Positions 11,299 to 21,816 of a DNA stretch of 64,000 nt are shown one piece after another. The translations under genes and the position numbers were made by a program. Below the pieces are notes generated by a model. The model had not been told where the DNA came from and did no database searches. It worked only from the letters and a program-made list of their open reading frames with translations. The DNA comes from Strigamia acuminata (lineage: Eukaryota; Arthropoda; Chilopoda; Geophilomorpha; Linotaeniidae), in the NCBI GenBank assembly GCA_949358305.1, contig OX442319.1, positions 1,178,001-1,242,000 on the forward strand. The letters are read 5' to 3'. Each line of letters begins with the position of its first letter. Within the stretch, counting starts at the first letter, position 1.

Positions 11299-11383
11299 TT
11301 TGGTGAGTGACGCAGCACTCTAGTGGCGATTATTATCAACACAAAAGAATGGGCAGTAAAGCCTGCTATATACTTAATGCTAA

Positions 11384-11794
11384 TATACAAATCTGTGATG
11401 ATTTTAAAAAAAATGACAAATTTTGTCTTTTTTAACCCAAAAAACTAAAAAAAAAATTTTAAAATTTATTTTTTGGCACATAGAATTTTTTTAAAACATT
11501 TTTATAGGCCACATTAACCTTCTACGAAGCTGAATGTGGAATTTCACAAGCTGAATGTGTCATTTCAGCTAAAAAAAACGAGGTGGCCAATAGCACCCGC
11601 CAGTGAAGGTGAATGTGGCCACCATGGTTTTTTTTTAAAAACAGGAAATGTGTGACAAAAAATCAAAATGTTTGATATGGGTATTGTAACTCTACCTAAG
11701 ACCCACCTAAACACATAGTTAACAGTTTTGTAGTTATTAAATTAAAGGCACTATTAACAATTTACTAAAAAAAATCGGCCACATTCACCCGACT
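11384..11794. other. Unit 2-unit 3 spacer, no gene seen
   Basis: Low-complexity AT-rich DNA containing several copies of the word gctgaatgtg and its variants (around 11530-11620) and a related cggccacattcacccgac near 11777. These spaced, partly inverted words suggest the terminal region of the adjoining Tc1-type transposon. No coding signal. Confidence 0.5.
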
Positions 11795-12330
11795 TTACGG
11801 TAGTTTTTCTATGGGATTTTAGTCAGGTGAACATGCTGGCCACTCCATTACTTGCACTCCATTGTCCAAAAACCACTGAAATGTTGTTCGGGCATTGTCC
11901 TGTTGAAATTCCCAAAATGGGCCACCAATTTGCTCTCCAAATGGCATAAGTTGTTCGTCAAGCAACTGTTGGTATGCATCAGCATTCATTCGACCACTCA
12001 CAAAGGCAATATTACTTTTACCATTCCATCCAAACGCTGCCCAAATCATAACCGATCCTCCACCTTGCTGACGTTTTGAAAAAATCTGTTTGTCTTTGCG
12101 TAAATCGTGCTAGTAATATTGCCATCCATCTGGGCCATCCAAATTAAACTTTTTTTCATCACTGAACACTACTTTATGCCATTCCTTCTGCCAACACATT
12201 TTATCCTTTGCAAATTCCACTCTTTTCATCTTGTGTCTTGGTTTCAGAGATGGAGTGGTTTATCTCTTCTTGTACAGTAAGTGTTGACAGTTGCTCACAA
12301 CTCTGGGGAGTGTTGATTTTGAAACATTAA
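11795..12330 (-). pseudogene. Tc1-type transposase relic, unit 3
   Basis: On the minus strand the conserved order of a DD34E transposase is visible: WHKVVFSDEKKF (first Asp) near 12165, GGGSVMIWAAFGWNGKSN, FQQDNART (second Asp) near 11910, and WPACSPD near 11830. The next codon is TAA where Leu is expected, followed by NPIE with the third catalytic acid. The stop and a decayed N-terminal third (several stops around 12300-12400) show it is dead. Confidence 0.8.
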
Positions 12331-12794
12331 TGTCTGGACGCTTTGATAACTACCCTAGGGTCACATTCGAATTGAAAATTTCACGTAAAGGTGCTCGTTT
12401 CTGGCGGTTTTGTAGCTTTGATGGTCAACCACTGTGAATTTTGGTGCCATATTTGTCTCTCAACCTTACATAGCCGCGATGGCTTCCACCCTCACCGTGC
12501 TTCCAACACATTTGAAATGGTGGCAGGATTTGAACAAGATTCTGATTCGAAGACCTGTGAGTGGGAGGAGATCGGGAGCAGCAGCGATTACGCAGAATTA
12601 GGCACTTAGCTCCAGAAGTGCAGGCTTTGGCCATTGAGTTGGTTGAGCTGTTGAATGCAGCGGTCAAAAACGGCACATGGTAATACACCGAACGGGCCAA
12701 ACCAGGTGCCCGTCTGCCCTAACAAATTAACGTAATTTTTTTCTTGGAGTGGTTAGCAAAAGTGGTGGCCGAACCAAAAGTCAAGGCCGATGCT

Positions 12795-12860
12795 CATCTT
12801 GGGGCCGACACCCATCTCGGGGCCGACACCCATCTCGGGGCCCGACACCCATCTCGGGAC
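12795..12860 (+). repeat. 18-bp minisatellite, expanded only in unit 3
   Basis: The 18-bp unit ggggccgacacccatctc is repeated about three times here, the last copy carrying one extra C. Units 1 and 2 hold a single copy (ggggccgacttccgtctc). The expansion accounts for much of the change in offset between units 2 and 3. Read in one plus-strand frame the unit is GADTHL, but the extra C breaks that frame. Confidence 0.8.
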
Positions 12861-13002
12861 TTACAATGACTTTTGGTTCAACCACTCAAAAGTTTTTTTT
12901 TGTTTAGACATATATTTTTTTGGCCACTCGTGCCTTCACCGGTCGTTCGGGCGTTCGGCAAAAAAAAAAATAAATAATACGTTAATTTGTTCGGTTTTAC
13001 CA

Positions 13003-13159
13003 TGTGCCGTCGAAAACGTCGTCCTTGCGAGCGAACATAATGCCAGCTTTGTGTGGGCACATGGTTTGTGCTGAGTGTGCAAAGAGGGCGGTCAAAGTAG
13101 ACTTGCAGCTTAAATGCCATGTGTGTCGCCGGAAATGTAGCATATTGTTTGAAAAATAA
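13003..13159 (+). pseudogene. Decayed RING-finger fragment, unit 3
   Basis: From 13052 the plus strand reads CGHMVCAECAKRA, then a spacer, then KCHVCRRKCSILFEK and stop. That gives C-x-H-x2-C-x2-C-x12-C-x2-C, the second half of a C3HC4 RING finger. The preceding piece (CAVENVVLASEHNASF, from 13003) reads like the first half but lies one frame off, and its second zinc Cys is missing. I infer a RING E3-type gene fragment broken by a frameshift. A possible upstream coding piece (…LVELLNAAVKNGTW, ending near 12682 and followed by a GT donor) lies on the same strand, but I cannot join them with confidence. Confidence 0.5.
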
Positions 13160-13553
13160 TTTAAGTAACCTTTTATTCAATAATGTAATTTAGTGACTAT
13201 CTCAACAATTTGGTTGAATTGCTTTGTACAAAACATATCAAAACTTATTTTCAACAGGAAACGTTAACGTAAGGTCATCAAAAAATAATGGACAATAAGA
13301 AATCGCTGCGCACCATTTTCTTTGCAAGGAAAATAAAAATTTGATAAAATGTTCCTTTGTAATGCATTGACGATTGTTTTGAATTGTTTTGAATTCTAAC
13401 GTCAATTCGTTTTCAAACCTAAGTAGAAGTAGAAGTAAACTTATCAAGCATTATTTTCTTTACGACATGTAACATTAACATGGTCTCAAAAAAGGTGGAA
13501 AAACAAGTGCGCAGCATTTTTCAATGCCCCACACTAACGGTAAGGTACTAAAT

Positions 13554-15404
13554 TTACAATATTTTTCTAAGTATTGCATTGACAACATCCATTGTCTGGT
13601 CATTGACGAGGACAATATCGTAATTGTCTAGATATTTTTGAATACTAGCATCAACCTAAAATAAAACAAGAAGAAATAAAAAATTAAGTTAGTTATTAAT
13701 TGAAGTTTCTCTCTCGTTTGTTTACGTGGTCATTGAGAAAGCCAATTTTGAGTGTGACCTCTGCCGATGGAAGTCCGGCGACCATATTAACGTCCCCGAT
13801 TGAGTCGCCCAAGAGGAGAATGCATGGTTTTTCAAGGCACTCGGAATAACAATCAAGTTTGCTTAAAGTATCGCCGTTTTTATTGCACGTATGCACCAAT
13901 TCGTTATTGAAGCCGGTAAGCAAACCCTGTAGAAAAGTAGAAAAATTACAAATTACAAATTATTCATTGCAAAGTCGTTGTGTAGAATCGTACTTCCTCG
14001 TCGAATAGCATGAAATTAGACATGATGTGAATATTCTCATACATACAAGCCTGTTGATGGATCGCTTCTTCGATAACGTTACCCAAACCTGCTGAAAAGA
14101 TAATGAGCAGAACACCATGTTCGTGCAGCGTTTGAAGAAATGCTTGACATCCATCTCTGTTCAAATATTGCATCATTCTATTGTATTAATTTACTTGACC
14201 TGTATGAACATTTTTATTATGTTTTATTCATTTTTAAACACCTGAGTAATACGGCCGATTCTTGCACCATTGCTTTCAGGTCACTTTTCTTGAGTTTAGT
14301 CTCGCACATAGCTTGATGAGAGGAAGCATACCTTCAAAATGAAACCAACTTTGCGAATCAATTTTGTAAATATTTACAAATTCCAAGCATACCATTCCAG
14401 AATGAGAGGCATTTTTATTTCAATGCTTATATTCGGGTCTGATTCGATCGGGTAATACTTCTCCACAAGGGCTTTCGTCTGTAATTTTATTTTAGCCATT
14501 TTTTAAACTACTTTTTTTTTAAATCTTATTTTTTTCTTTACTTTCTTCCGAAAACTAACTGGCATTCTCAGATTACTTTCTACAGCACCTACAAAGTGAA
14601 AATGACAATAAAATAAAATAAAATAAAATAAAAGCAACCAAAAACGCGATATTAACAAACAGCAGTGTAATGATTCAATCACTTGCTAGTTTCATTTCTT
14701 TTCATGTGTTCTGCTTTGAGTTAGGTTAGGAATTTAAAATTCCAACGCTCAATTATCATTTTCAAGTTATTGAATCATTACTCACTCATGGTCACTCTTG
14801 TTGCAGCCCGGATAGTTTGTCAGTATCTGTGTATTTGTTAAACTTGCAATTCGTTCGGTTGTGTTCTGTCTCTTCTGAAAACTCAATCTAAACAGACATA
14901 AAATCGGTTTTACATTCTAAAACCAAACTGAATTTTGAAAAACTGAAACAACAATAAATTTTAAATGCCAATTCAAAATGGCGTTTTGTGTAGAACCAAA
15001 TACCTCGCACCTATTTGTATTTGTACACATTTTATACTACTCACAATTCACGCTTACAAACATCTGTATTGAACAACTTGTGTTAAAAAGTTTTTTTTGT
15101 TTTTTCATATTTTGGCGTTTGGTCAAACTGAAACCGGAACCGATTCTAAAACCCAAACTGATTGCAAGCTTACACTTTGTTTTGTTTTGTTTTGTTTACA
15201 ATGGCTAGAATCACATCGTTTGCCATTCAAATGAAAACGAGATAATGTGTTGTCAAAATCTGCTATAACCTGCAAAAAAACAAATAGTTAAATAAATAAA
15301 TAACTATAGAATTATATTTCAAAGTAATACTTTACTTGCAATTTTGCTTGTCCACCTTTAATTAATTTACAAATTTTTTCTTCAATTAAATTTGGATCTT
15401 TCAT
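13554..15404 (-). CDS. NT5C3: Cytosolic 5'-nucleotidase III (NT5C3-like), intact unit 3 copy
   Basis: This HAD-family enzyme hydrolyses pyrimidine 5'-monophosphates in the cytosol. Eight exons join in frame: 15434-15336, 15269-15200, 14588-14542, 14478-14393, 14331-14242, 14177-13994, 13926-13726 and 13655-13554, all with GT-AG borders and matching phases. Visible landmarks are GGQAKLQ, the nucleophile motif DFDNTLSR, EKYYPIESDPN, IIFSAGLGNVIEEAI, SNFMLFDE, GFNNELVHTCNKNGD, LLGDSIGDVNM, LKIGFLNDHV and NYDIVLVNDQTMDVV. The 5' end is uncertain. No ATG-bearing coding exon with the right phase is evident upstream, so I start at the Met of MKDPN (282 aa); the family is usually 290-336 aa. A GT donor at 15581-15576 suggests a non-coding first exon. 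The gene lies 3' of hsp70 on the same strand. Confidence 0.88.
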
Positions 15405-16063
15405 TTTCACAGCAGATCGTTGCAACTCTTGTATCTAGAAGAAAGAATAAAAAAACGAAAAAAAACGAAAAACATGAAATACCGAAGAAATATTTTTCTT
15501 AAAGTATTAAAAAAAAAGACTTCTATATATTCTTATATATCAAACAGCGCGAAACAAATTACGAGTGGACATGTCACTTACATAAGTATCTGTAGATCAC
15601 TGCCAATCAATCAACTCGATACATGCAGGAAGCTCATCAATCAATCACAACTCCAATCAAGAAAAAACTCAAAAACTCAAATAAATACATTAATAGAAAA
15701 AAGAAAGAAAAAGAAAATTAAAGAAATAAATAAATGAGTAAGCATAATATAATGTACAACAAGAGAATTGAAGAATTAATTTCAAATTTTAATGATAATA
15801 ATTTAAAATTATTTCTCGCGTTTCTCTTTTTTTCTATTTTTTCATTTTAGTTTTACAAACAAATTTCGACCCATCTACAGTGACTTTTGTAAACAACATG
15901 TTTTGGAGTGACAAGGCATTTTAAAAAAGACAAACAAAATGCTAAAAAAGGAAAATATTTGGCCATGTATTAAGGCTTGTTTTAAATCACTTTTCATACA
16001 CAAAAAAAAGAAAAGGAAAAGCTTGAATAAAAGATAAAAGATATTTGTAAAGTCCGCTTTCAT

Positions 16064-16096
16064 CTCATCTCATCTCATCTCATTTCATCTCATCTA
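16064..16096. repeat. TCATC microsatellite at the hsp70 stop codon
   Basis: A run of catct pentamers abuts and overlaps the end of hsp70. The same run is present at 10827-10855 with a different number of units and is nearly absent in unit 1 near 3570, so it has changed length among the three copies. Confidence 0.8.
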
Positions 16097-18348
16097 ATCC
16101 AGAGATTCCAACACCGCGGACCTGTGGTTTCCACTCGAAGTGTGCACGGTCAAAGAGCTCCCGGGACAAATGACGCCCTTGAGCGCGTACAACTTGGCAA
16201 TGACTGGACTGCAAGCGATCTCCATCTCGGCCAGGCGCGCCAGCAACTCCTCCTTATTGGCCGTGGGATTCGTAGTGAGCCACTGCATCGCTTCGTAGCA
16301 TTTGTTCAGCACCGAATTGCGGTCCTCTTCCGAGACCCGGTCCTTGACGCTCGACTCCAGGTCTTCCATCGTGCTCTTCACTTTGAAAACGTAATTTTCG
16401 TACGAGATCTTGGCCGAGACGCGCTGGCACACTTGATCGTCTTCCTCTTTGTGCTTGGCCGCCTCCTGCACTTTCCTCTGAATCAGATCTTTGTTCAGCT
16501 GCGTCTGGTTCCTCGTGATCGTGATTTTGTTCTCCTTGCCCGTGTTCTTCTCGCACGCCGTCACCGTCAAAATGCCGTTCACGTCGATCGTGAACGTCAC
16601 GCACACCTGCGGCACTCCGCGCGGCATCGGCGGGATGCCCGACAGTTTGAACTTGCCCAGAAAGTTATTGTCCTTCGTCACCCCTCGCTCGCCCTCGTAA
16701 ACCTGCACCAGAACGCTCGACTGATTGTCCAAATAAGTGGTGAAGATTTGAGTTTCTCGCGCCGGCAGCACGCTGTTGCGCGGAATCAGGATCGTCATTA
16801 TTCCGCCCACCGTCTCGATGCCGAGGGAGAGCGGGTTCACGTCCAGCAGCGCCAGGTCCGGCAATTTGTCCACGTTGTGGCCGGCGAGAACCGCGGCCTG
16901 GAGCGCGGCGCCGATCACCGCCGCATCCTCCGCGTCCAACACTCGATCGGGCTCCCGGCCCTCGAAAAACACGTTCAACACCTGCTGAAACTTGGGAACG
17001 TTCGTGCAACCTCCGACCAGCACCACGTGATCCACCTGACTCTTGGGCACCTTGGCGTCCTTCAACACCTTGGCCACGGGACCGATCAACTTGTCGAAAA
17101 GATCCGAGCACAAGTCCTCGAAGTCGTTCTTCGTGATGGTCGCGTAGAAGTCCAGTTCCGGCAGAAGCGAGTCCAGCTCGATGTTGGCGATCGAAGTGGC
17201 CCCCAGCGTGATTTTCGCCTTTTCGCACGCGTGGCGCAGTCGCAGGAGCGCGTTGTTGTTGCCTTCCAGGTCCTTGTGAAACTTGTGCTTGAATTCCTTC
17301 TGAAAGTAGGTCATGAGGCGCTCGTCGAAGTCCTTGCCGCCCAGATTCGCGTCGCCGGCCGTGGCTTTCACCGTGAACGTGCCCTCGTGGATGAGCACGA
17401 GCGACGCGTCCGACGTGCCCGCGCCCACGTGCATCACCAGAATATTCACTTCCGATTTGCCCAGTCGCTTGGCGAAGCCGAACGCCACGGCGGCCGCGGC
17501 CGGTTCGTTGATGAGTCGCATGACGCGGAATCCGGCGTTCACGCCAGCCTCGATGGTCGCCTGGCGCTGCGAGTCGGTGAAGAAGGCCGGCACGGTGATG
17601 ACGGCGTCCTCCAGTCTCTCGCCCACTTGGTATTCCGCCATTTCCTTCAGTTTCTTCAACAACATGGTGGTCACTTCCTCGGGACTGAACACGGTGCACC
17701 TGCCCTTGAACTCCACCTCGATCTTCGCTTTGCCTTCGTCGTTGATTACGTTGTACGACCAATACTTGCGGCCGGTCTTCACCACGGGGTCCTCGTACCG
17801 TCGTCCCATCAGCAATTTCGCGTCGTACACGGTGTTGGAAGCGTTGTTTGTGAGCCACGCGTTCGCCGGCTCGCCCGTCACGCACTCCTTCACACCGAAC
17901 GTCACGCAGCTCGGTATCGCGCGCCGACCTTGCTTGTCTGAAACAACTTGCACTTTCCCATCCTGGTAAACGGCAACTCGACAGTAACTGGTGCCGATAT
18001 CGAGACCGACAGCTGGTGGTTTGCTCAGTTTTCGACCAAATAACTAAACAATAAATTTATACATTCATTCAATTGACTCATGATCGGCCTAAAATGTACA
18101 GAAAAATCATTAAATCTACGACAACTTGGCATTTGTTGGCTAATTACCTTACGATTACGAACTGAACTCAACTGTTGTTAAAAAAGAAAATGGTACAAAG
18201 TCGAGTTCCATTTTTAACTCACCGTTTCTATAATTCGCGTGATTTTCCGTTTTCGTCTCGATCGTAGTAGAAGTCGCAGAGAGAAGAGACTCAGAATCAA
18301 AAGTGCTCCGAGACCTACTGCTGATGGTATTGGGGTATTCCTAAACAT
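16094..18348 (-). CDS. Membrane-anchored, cytosolic-type Hsp70 lacking EEVD
   Basis: Two exons (18348-18223 and 18043-16094) joined by a 179-bp GT-AG intron give 691 aa. Exon 1 encodes MFRNTPIPS, a hydrophobic stretch AVGLGALLILSLFSLRLLL (residues 10-28) and then RSRRKRK, a signal-anchor layout predicted to leave the rest in the cytosol. Exon 2 is a full Hsp70: GLDIGTSYCRV (Asp57), DAKLLMGRR (Lys118), LINEPAAAA (Glu222), the interdomain linker DLALLDVNPLSLGIE, and a substrate-binding domain with YEGERGVTKDNN and TGKENKITIT, which are hallmarks of cytosolic Hsc70. The phosphate loop, usually DLGGGTFDVS, is HVGAGTSDAS, so a catalytic Asp is His247. The tail ends AVLESLD, with no EEVD or KDEL. 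It differs from HSPA13, which is luminal and lacks the substrate-binding domain. Exon 2 is much more GC-rich than its surroundings. Confidence 0.9.
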
Positions 18349-18396
18349 TATTATTTTCTTTTTTGCTTTTTTTTTTTTTTTTTTATAGAATTTTTA

Positions 18397-18404
18397 TTCC
18401 CGAA
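18397..18404. promoter_or_regulatory. Possible minimal heat-shock element upstream of hsp70
   Basis: TTCCCGAA (the TTCnnGAA core) lies about 50 bp upstream of the hsp70 start codon, and a TATA-like ttataaa sits near 18525. A functional heat-shock element normally needs three or more NGAAN units and only one clear pair is seen here, so inducibility is doubtful. Confidence 0.25.
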
Positions 18405-19339
18405 AGAATCGCATCAGTGATGTTCGGAATATGGAACAAATCTCTAGTAGGCACACTCGCCGCAATCACGCGGTGTGGCGAGATTGGCGAGAGTCGTCAG
18501 CCCTCTAACAGCATTCAAAGGAACTTATAAAGCGCCAAATTCAAATGCAATTTATTTCATGAGTGTTTTTAAATTTACAGGATTTGCAGGATTTGCATGA
18601 TGTCACAGAATATCTGAACATCGTAAAAACTCAAGTGTTTTAATTATATTTGATGGTTTTATTGCGGTGTTGGATTGGTTTTATTTTGTGTCTATTGTTT
18701 TTATATATTTGGTTTATGGAATTGTATCCCTTATTAGTTTTTCTATTTGTATGTCACATCTGGTCATCACCTTGAGTTCCTTGAATTTGTTTATCTCCCA
18801 CCAATGAGAGTCATTACTATTGTTTCTTAAAATATCTTTTTGTACTTTTTTGTAAAATAAATCAGTTGTAGTTTAGAAGTCACAGTGAAAGTGTGTTTTA
18901 TATCACTTTAGCCAAGTTCTACCCAAATCAAACCTGAGGAGAATAAGTTTTTACTACAAATCATCTACAGAATCAAAACAGTGTTAAGTTATTACGGTAC
19001 AAAAACAACAAACGGACAGATTTTTACCATTTAATTAATTTGGGTATTTCTTGATGTGAGTACCGCAAACAAAAACCAGGTTTAATTTACACAACCAATT
19101 AAGGAATCTACTATTAATAAAAATAAAAATTTAAAAATTTAAAAATTGAAAAATCAAAAAATTGAAAAATTAAAAATTGAAAAAAATGAAAACGTGTAGA
19201 ATAAAATGAAATTAATGTTCCACATAAAAGACTTGTTAAAATCTTTAATCATACAAAAGAAGAATAAACTTTTAAAAAACTGTTGACAGAAAATTTTGAT
19301 GACGCTTTTTTTCTTTTCTTTTTGTTTTTTAAGTTAATT
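18405..19339. other. Intergenic, hsp70 5' side to ASB3-like 3' end, no gene
   Basis: AT-rich DNA between the start of hsp70 and the end of the ASB3-like gene, both on the minus strand. It contains many TTT/AAA runs and a degenerate aaaattgaaaaatt tract at 19130-19190. It presumably holds the hsp70 promoter and the ASB3 3' untranslated region. Confidence 0.6.
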
Positions 19340-21494
19340 CTAAGTCTTGTACACAAGATATGTGTGCAATTCCCTAGGAATCTGCAGCTGTTCTACATCG
19401 ATTGCATAGAGCGATGCTGGATTCGACAACATTAGATTTTTTCTGACTTGCACTCTCGATAACTCCTTCAACGTACAAAGGCTGGTGGAGTAGGAAGTCC
19501 AATCTTTCTTGAAAAACGGGTCGAAAAAGGGTAAATGCGCCTCGGCAAAGTGTAGCAATTGCAACCATTCGCTTAATTCCATGTAATTCCATAAAACAAT
19601 CAGGATGTTTTTGACAACATTCGGTTGCTCGAGTTTAGTCGTCATTATTCCCTTCCACAATTTATCCATACTGAATTTGACTTGACAAGCACCGCCTATG
19701 AGTAACTCCTCCAAAATGCGAACAGAGCCCAAACAAACGGCGAGAAACACGGCCTCTGAATCGAAACAGTCCGATTTCGAGTAATTCAAATTACTTCCAG
19801 CCATCAACAAGTTTGATACAATTTTCTCATTCCCGTAGCGAGCGGCGAGTGTGAGTGGTGCCACGCATTGCACCGAAACAGCGTTCGGATTAGCGCCCGC
19901 TTTCAACAGCAATTCCACACTTTTCTCATCACACAGAGCAGCGGCGGTGCCTAAAGGAGTAGCCGTCAATTTCGTCGATGCCACATTTTCCGTATCTCCC
20001 ATGTAGTTTTGGTAGATTAGAAACATTTTCAGGTAAGGTGCTTCCCATTCAGTGTTCAATGCTAGGTTTTTTGTGAGTAGAAGGGACAAAGCATTGTGTC
20101 TGAAAAAAGAAATGATAGGTATAGGTATGTCATATACATATTTGTTCAAACAATCATTTGCCTTTGTTCTTTGACTGCTAAATGAATTGGGTCTTCTACG
20201 CTGCCAAAGTTGTTCAGTGAGTCTAGATTAGTATTTTCAAGTATTAAACCAATCAGCCTGCAATAAACGCGTAATTCTTCATCTAGTTAATACATTATTT
20301 CATAATTGTTTGAAATGAAATTAACTTAACGCACTCCGTGTCATCCGTGGATTCGATAGCATAATGCAACGCGCATAAACCATCGTTGGTGATGTGATTG
20401 ACATCTGCTCCGTTCTCGATTAAATATTTGCACACAGGTACATCTCCTTTTGTCGCTGCCCAAATTAAAGCAGTGCGTCCATCAACAGCTGACACATTCG
20501 CAGCATTTTTATTTCCTACAAGCCAAAACATTTTCTAAAATTACGTTTATAGTGTAAGTAACGTAAATCAAATCAAATCAAAGCAAATCAAATCAAATAC
20601 TATCACGTCGAGCATTGACGGTACCTTGTTTCATAGCAAGTTGAACCAAAAATGTCAAACAGTCTAATGAGAGTAAAGTTTTCAAAGAAACTATTGAAAG
20701 TGGTGTTCGACCATGATTATCTTGAATGCAAACATCAGCATCATATTTGGCAAGCAATTTCAAAAGATTCAAGTCGCCCCTAGTCGCAGCATAATGAACA
20801 GCTGTCCATTTGTTGTTGTCTTTGATATTCACATCAGCTCCGTGAGCAAGTAATGGACAAATGCATTCGTTCGAGTAATGTTTAATGGCTGCAAAAATAA
20901 TCAAATAAAATAAAATAAAATAAAGTAAATAAAAATAATAATAATAAATAACGGTAATTTGTTTTCATTTCTTTTACCAGTCAGCAATGGCGTTTCTCCA
21001 TTTTCTCTTCGAATATTGGGATCAGCTCCATGGGCCAAGAGAATTTTCACAATTTGCCCACAATTTTGTCGGCACGCCAAGTGTAAAGCAGTTTCATTGC
21101 TGTTGGTTTTCCAATTGACATCGGTTCTTCCTATCGAAATCGATCAGTTTAGAATTTTGCAGAAAATGAAAAAGAAAAGTAGCGAGACATTGCAAATGAG
21201 GAAAATTGAAAAAGGTTAGTGTTTATTCCATAAACTCAATTGACAGTATTAAGGGAATTTTTAGGTAATTTTGTAATTGAGTAACTAACCTTGAGCTAGG
21301 AGCAACTTAATGCACTCTCCACACCTCTTGTGTGCAGCTTCGTGCAAAGGTCTCCAACCAGATACATCAGGTATGTCAACAGGTTTTCCTCTCTTCACTA
21401 ATCTTCGTAATGTCAAAAGATTTCCACGTTTCACTGCTAGTCCTACACTTGAGCAAAATGATGTATTGTTGTTATGAGCATGATTCCAAGCCAT
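19340..21494 (-). CDS. ASB3: Ankyrin repeat and SOCS box protein, ASB3-like
   Basis: Six exons (21494-21290, 21130-20978, 20888-20625, 20515-20335, 20257-20162, 20099-19340) join in frame to 552 aa. ASB proteins are substrate receptors of Cullin-5 ubiquitin ligases: ankyrin repeats bind the target and the C-terminal SOCS box recruits Elongin B/C and Cul5. The N-terminus (SSVGLAVKRGNLLTLRRLV, then DVSGWRPLHEAAHKRCGECI) matches the vertebrate ASB3 start closely. Further ankyrin signatures are NETALHLACRQNCG, NKWTAVHYAATRGD, DGRTALIWAATKGD and VAPLTLAARYGNE. The SOCS box is the last ~45 residues, with a BC-box LKELSRVQVRKNL and Cul5-box-like IPRELHTYLVY. Intron 5 appears to start with GC instead of GT. 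The gene is divergently paired with the plus-strand gene at 21817. Confidence 0.9.
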
Positions 21495-21816
21495 TTATTA
21501 ATTTTAAAATTTTAAGTTAAGGCCCAAAAAATTCCAACGCCATTGACTCGACAACAGACGTTTGGTTTCTGTTTACGCAACAATGATTAAGTAAAATTAC
21601 AATCCGAGTACGTGATTTACTTGTTAGTCAACAATGAGGCACTAAGCAGAAATCATGGAGGGCAACGATTGACATATTACAAAATTTATTTTATTCATCT
21701 TTAATTCCTCTAGTTAGGATTATTTCTATTGAAATTTAAAATGTTTTTCAGAACAATTTAAATCTTTGCTGGTTCGAGTACATTTGAAGCAGTCATCAAA
21801 AGTTGGAACATTTAAC
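21495..21816. promoter_or_regulatory. Probable bidirectional promoter region
   Basis: Only 322 bp separate the ASB3-like start codon on the minus strand from the first ATG of the plus-strand gene, so the two probably share a promoter region. A short upstream non-coding exon of the plus-strand gene may begin after the ttttcag at about 21745-21751. No obvious TATA box. Confidence 0.5.

Larger units (their letters stand above)
6626..11383. repeat. Tandem segmental duplication, unit 2
   Basis: The unit begins inside a Tc1-type transposase relic at the string aaatggcataag, which recurs near 11938 at the start of unit 3. It then repeats all of unit 1: RING relic, nucleotidase exons, hsp70 tail and the candidate MATH exon. 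It ends at tatatacttaatgctaa like unit 1. The spacers on either side (4108-6625 and 11384-11937) are unrelated to each other. Confidence 0.95.
11938..16291. repeat. Tandem segmental duplication, unit 3, most divergent and most complete
   Basis: Homologous to units 1 and 2 with visible substitutions and indels throughout. Differences include an expanded 18-bp repeat near 12800, a deletion of about 160 bp near 14815, and a different intron sequence near 14190. Homology to units 1 and 2 ends at 16291 inside hsp70, because those units carry only the last 66 codons of that gene while this copy runs on into a complete hsp70. Unit 3 is therefore the likely ancestral arrangement. Confidence 0.9.

Noticed and set aside
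16665-17885. 406-codon minus-strand open frame
   Set aside because: Shifted-frame shadow of the hsp70 coding sequence; low-complexity Arg/Gly-rich translation.
16124-17941. 605-codon plus-strand open frame
   Set aside because: Exact antisense of hsp70 exon 2. GC-rich codon usage of the real gene keeps the opposite frame open; the translation is Arg/His-rich with no domain.
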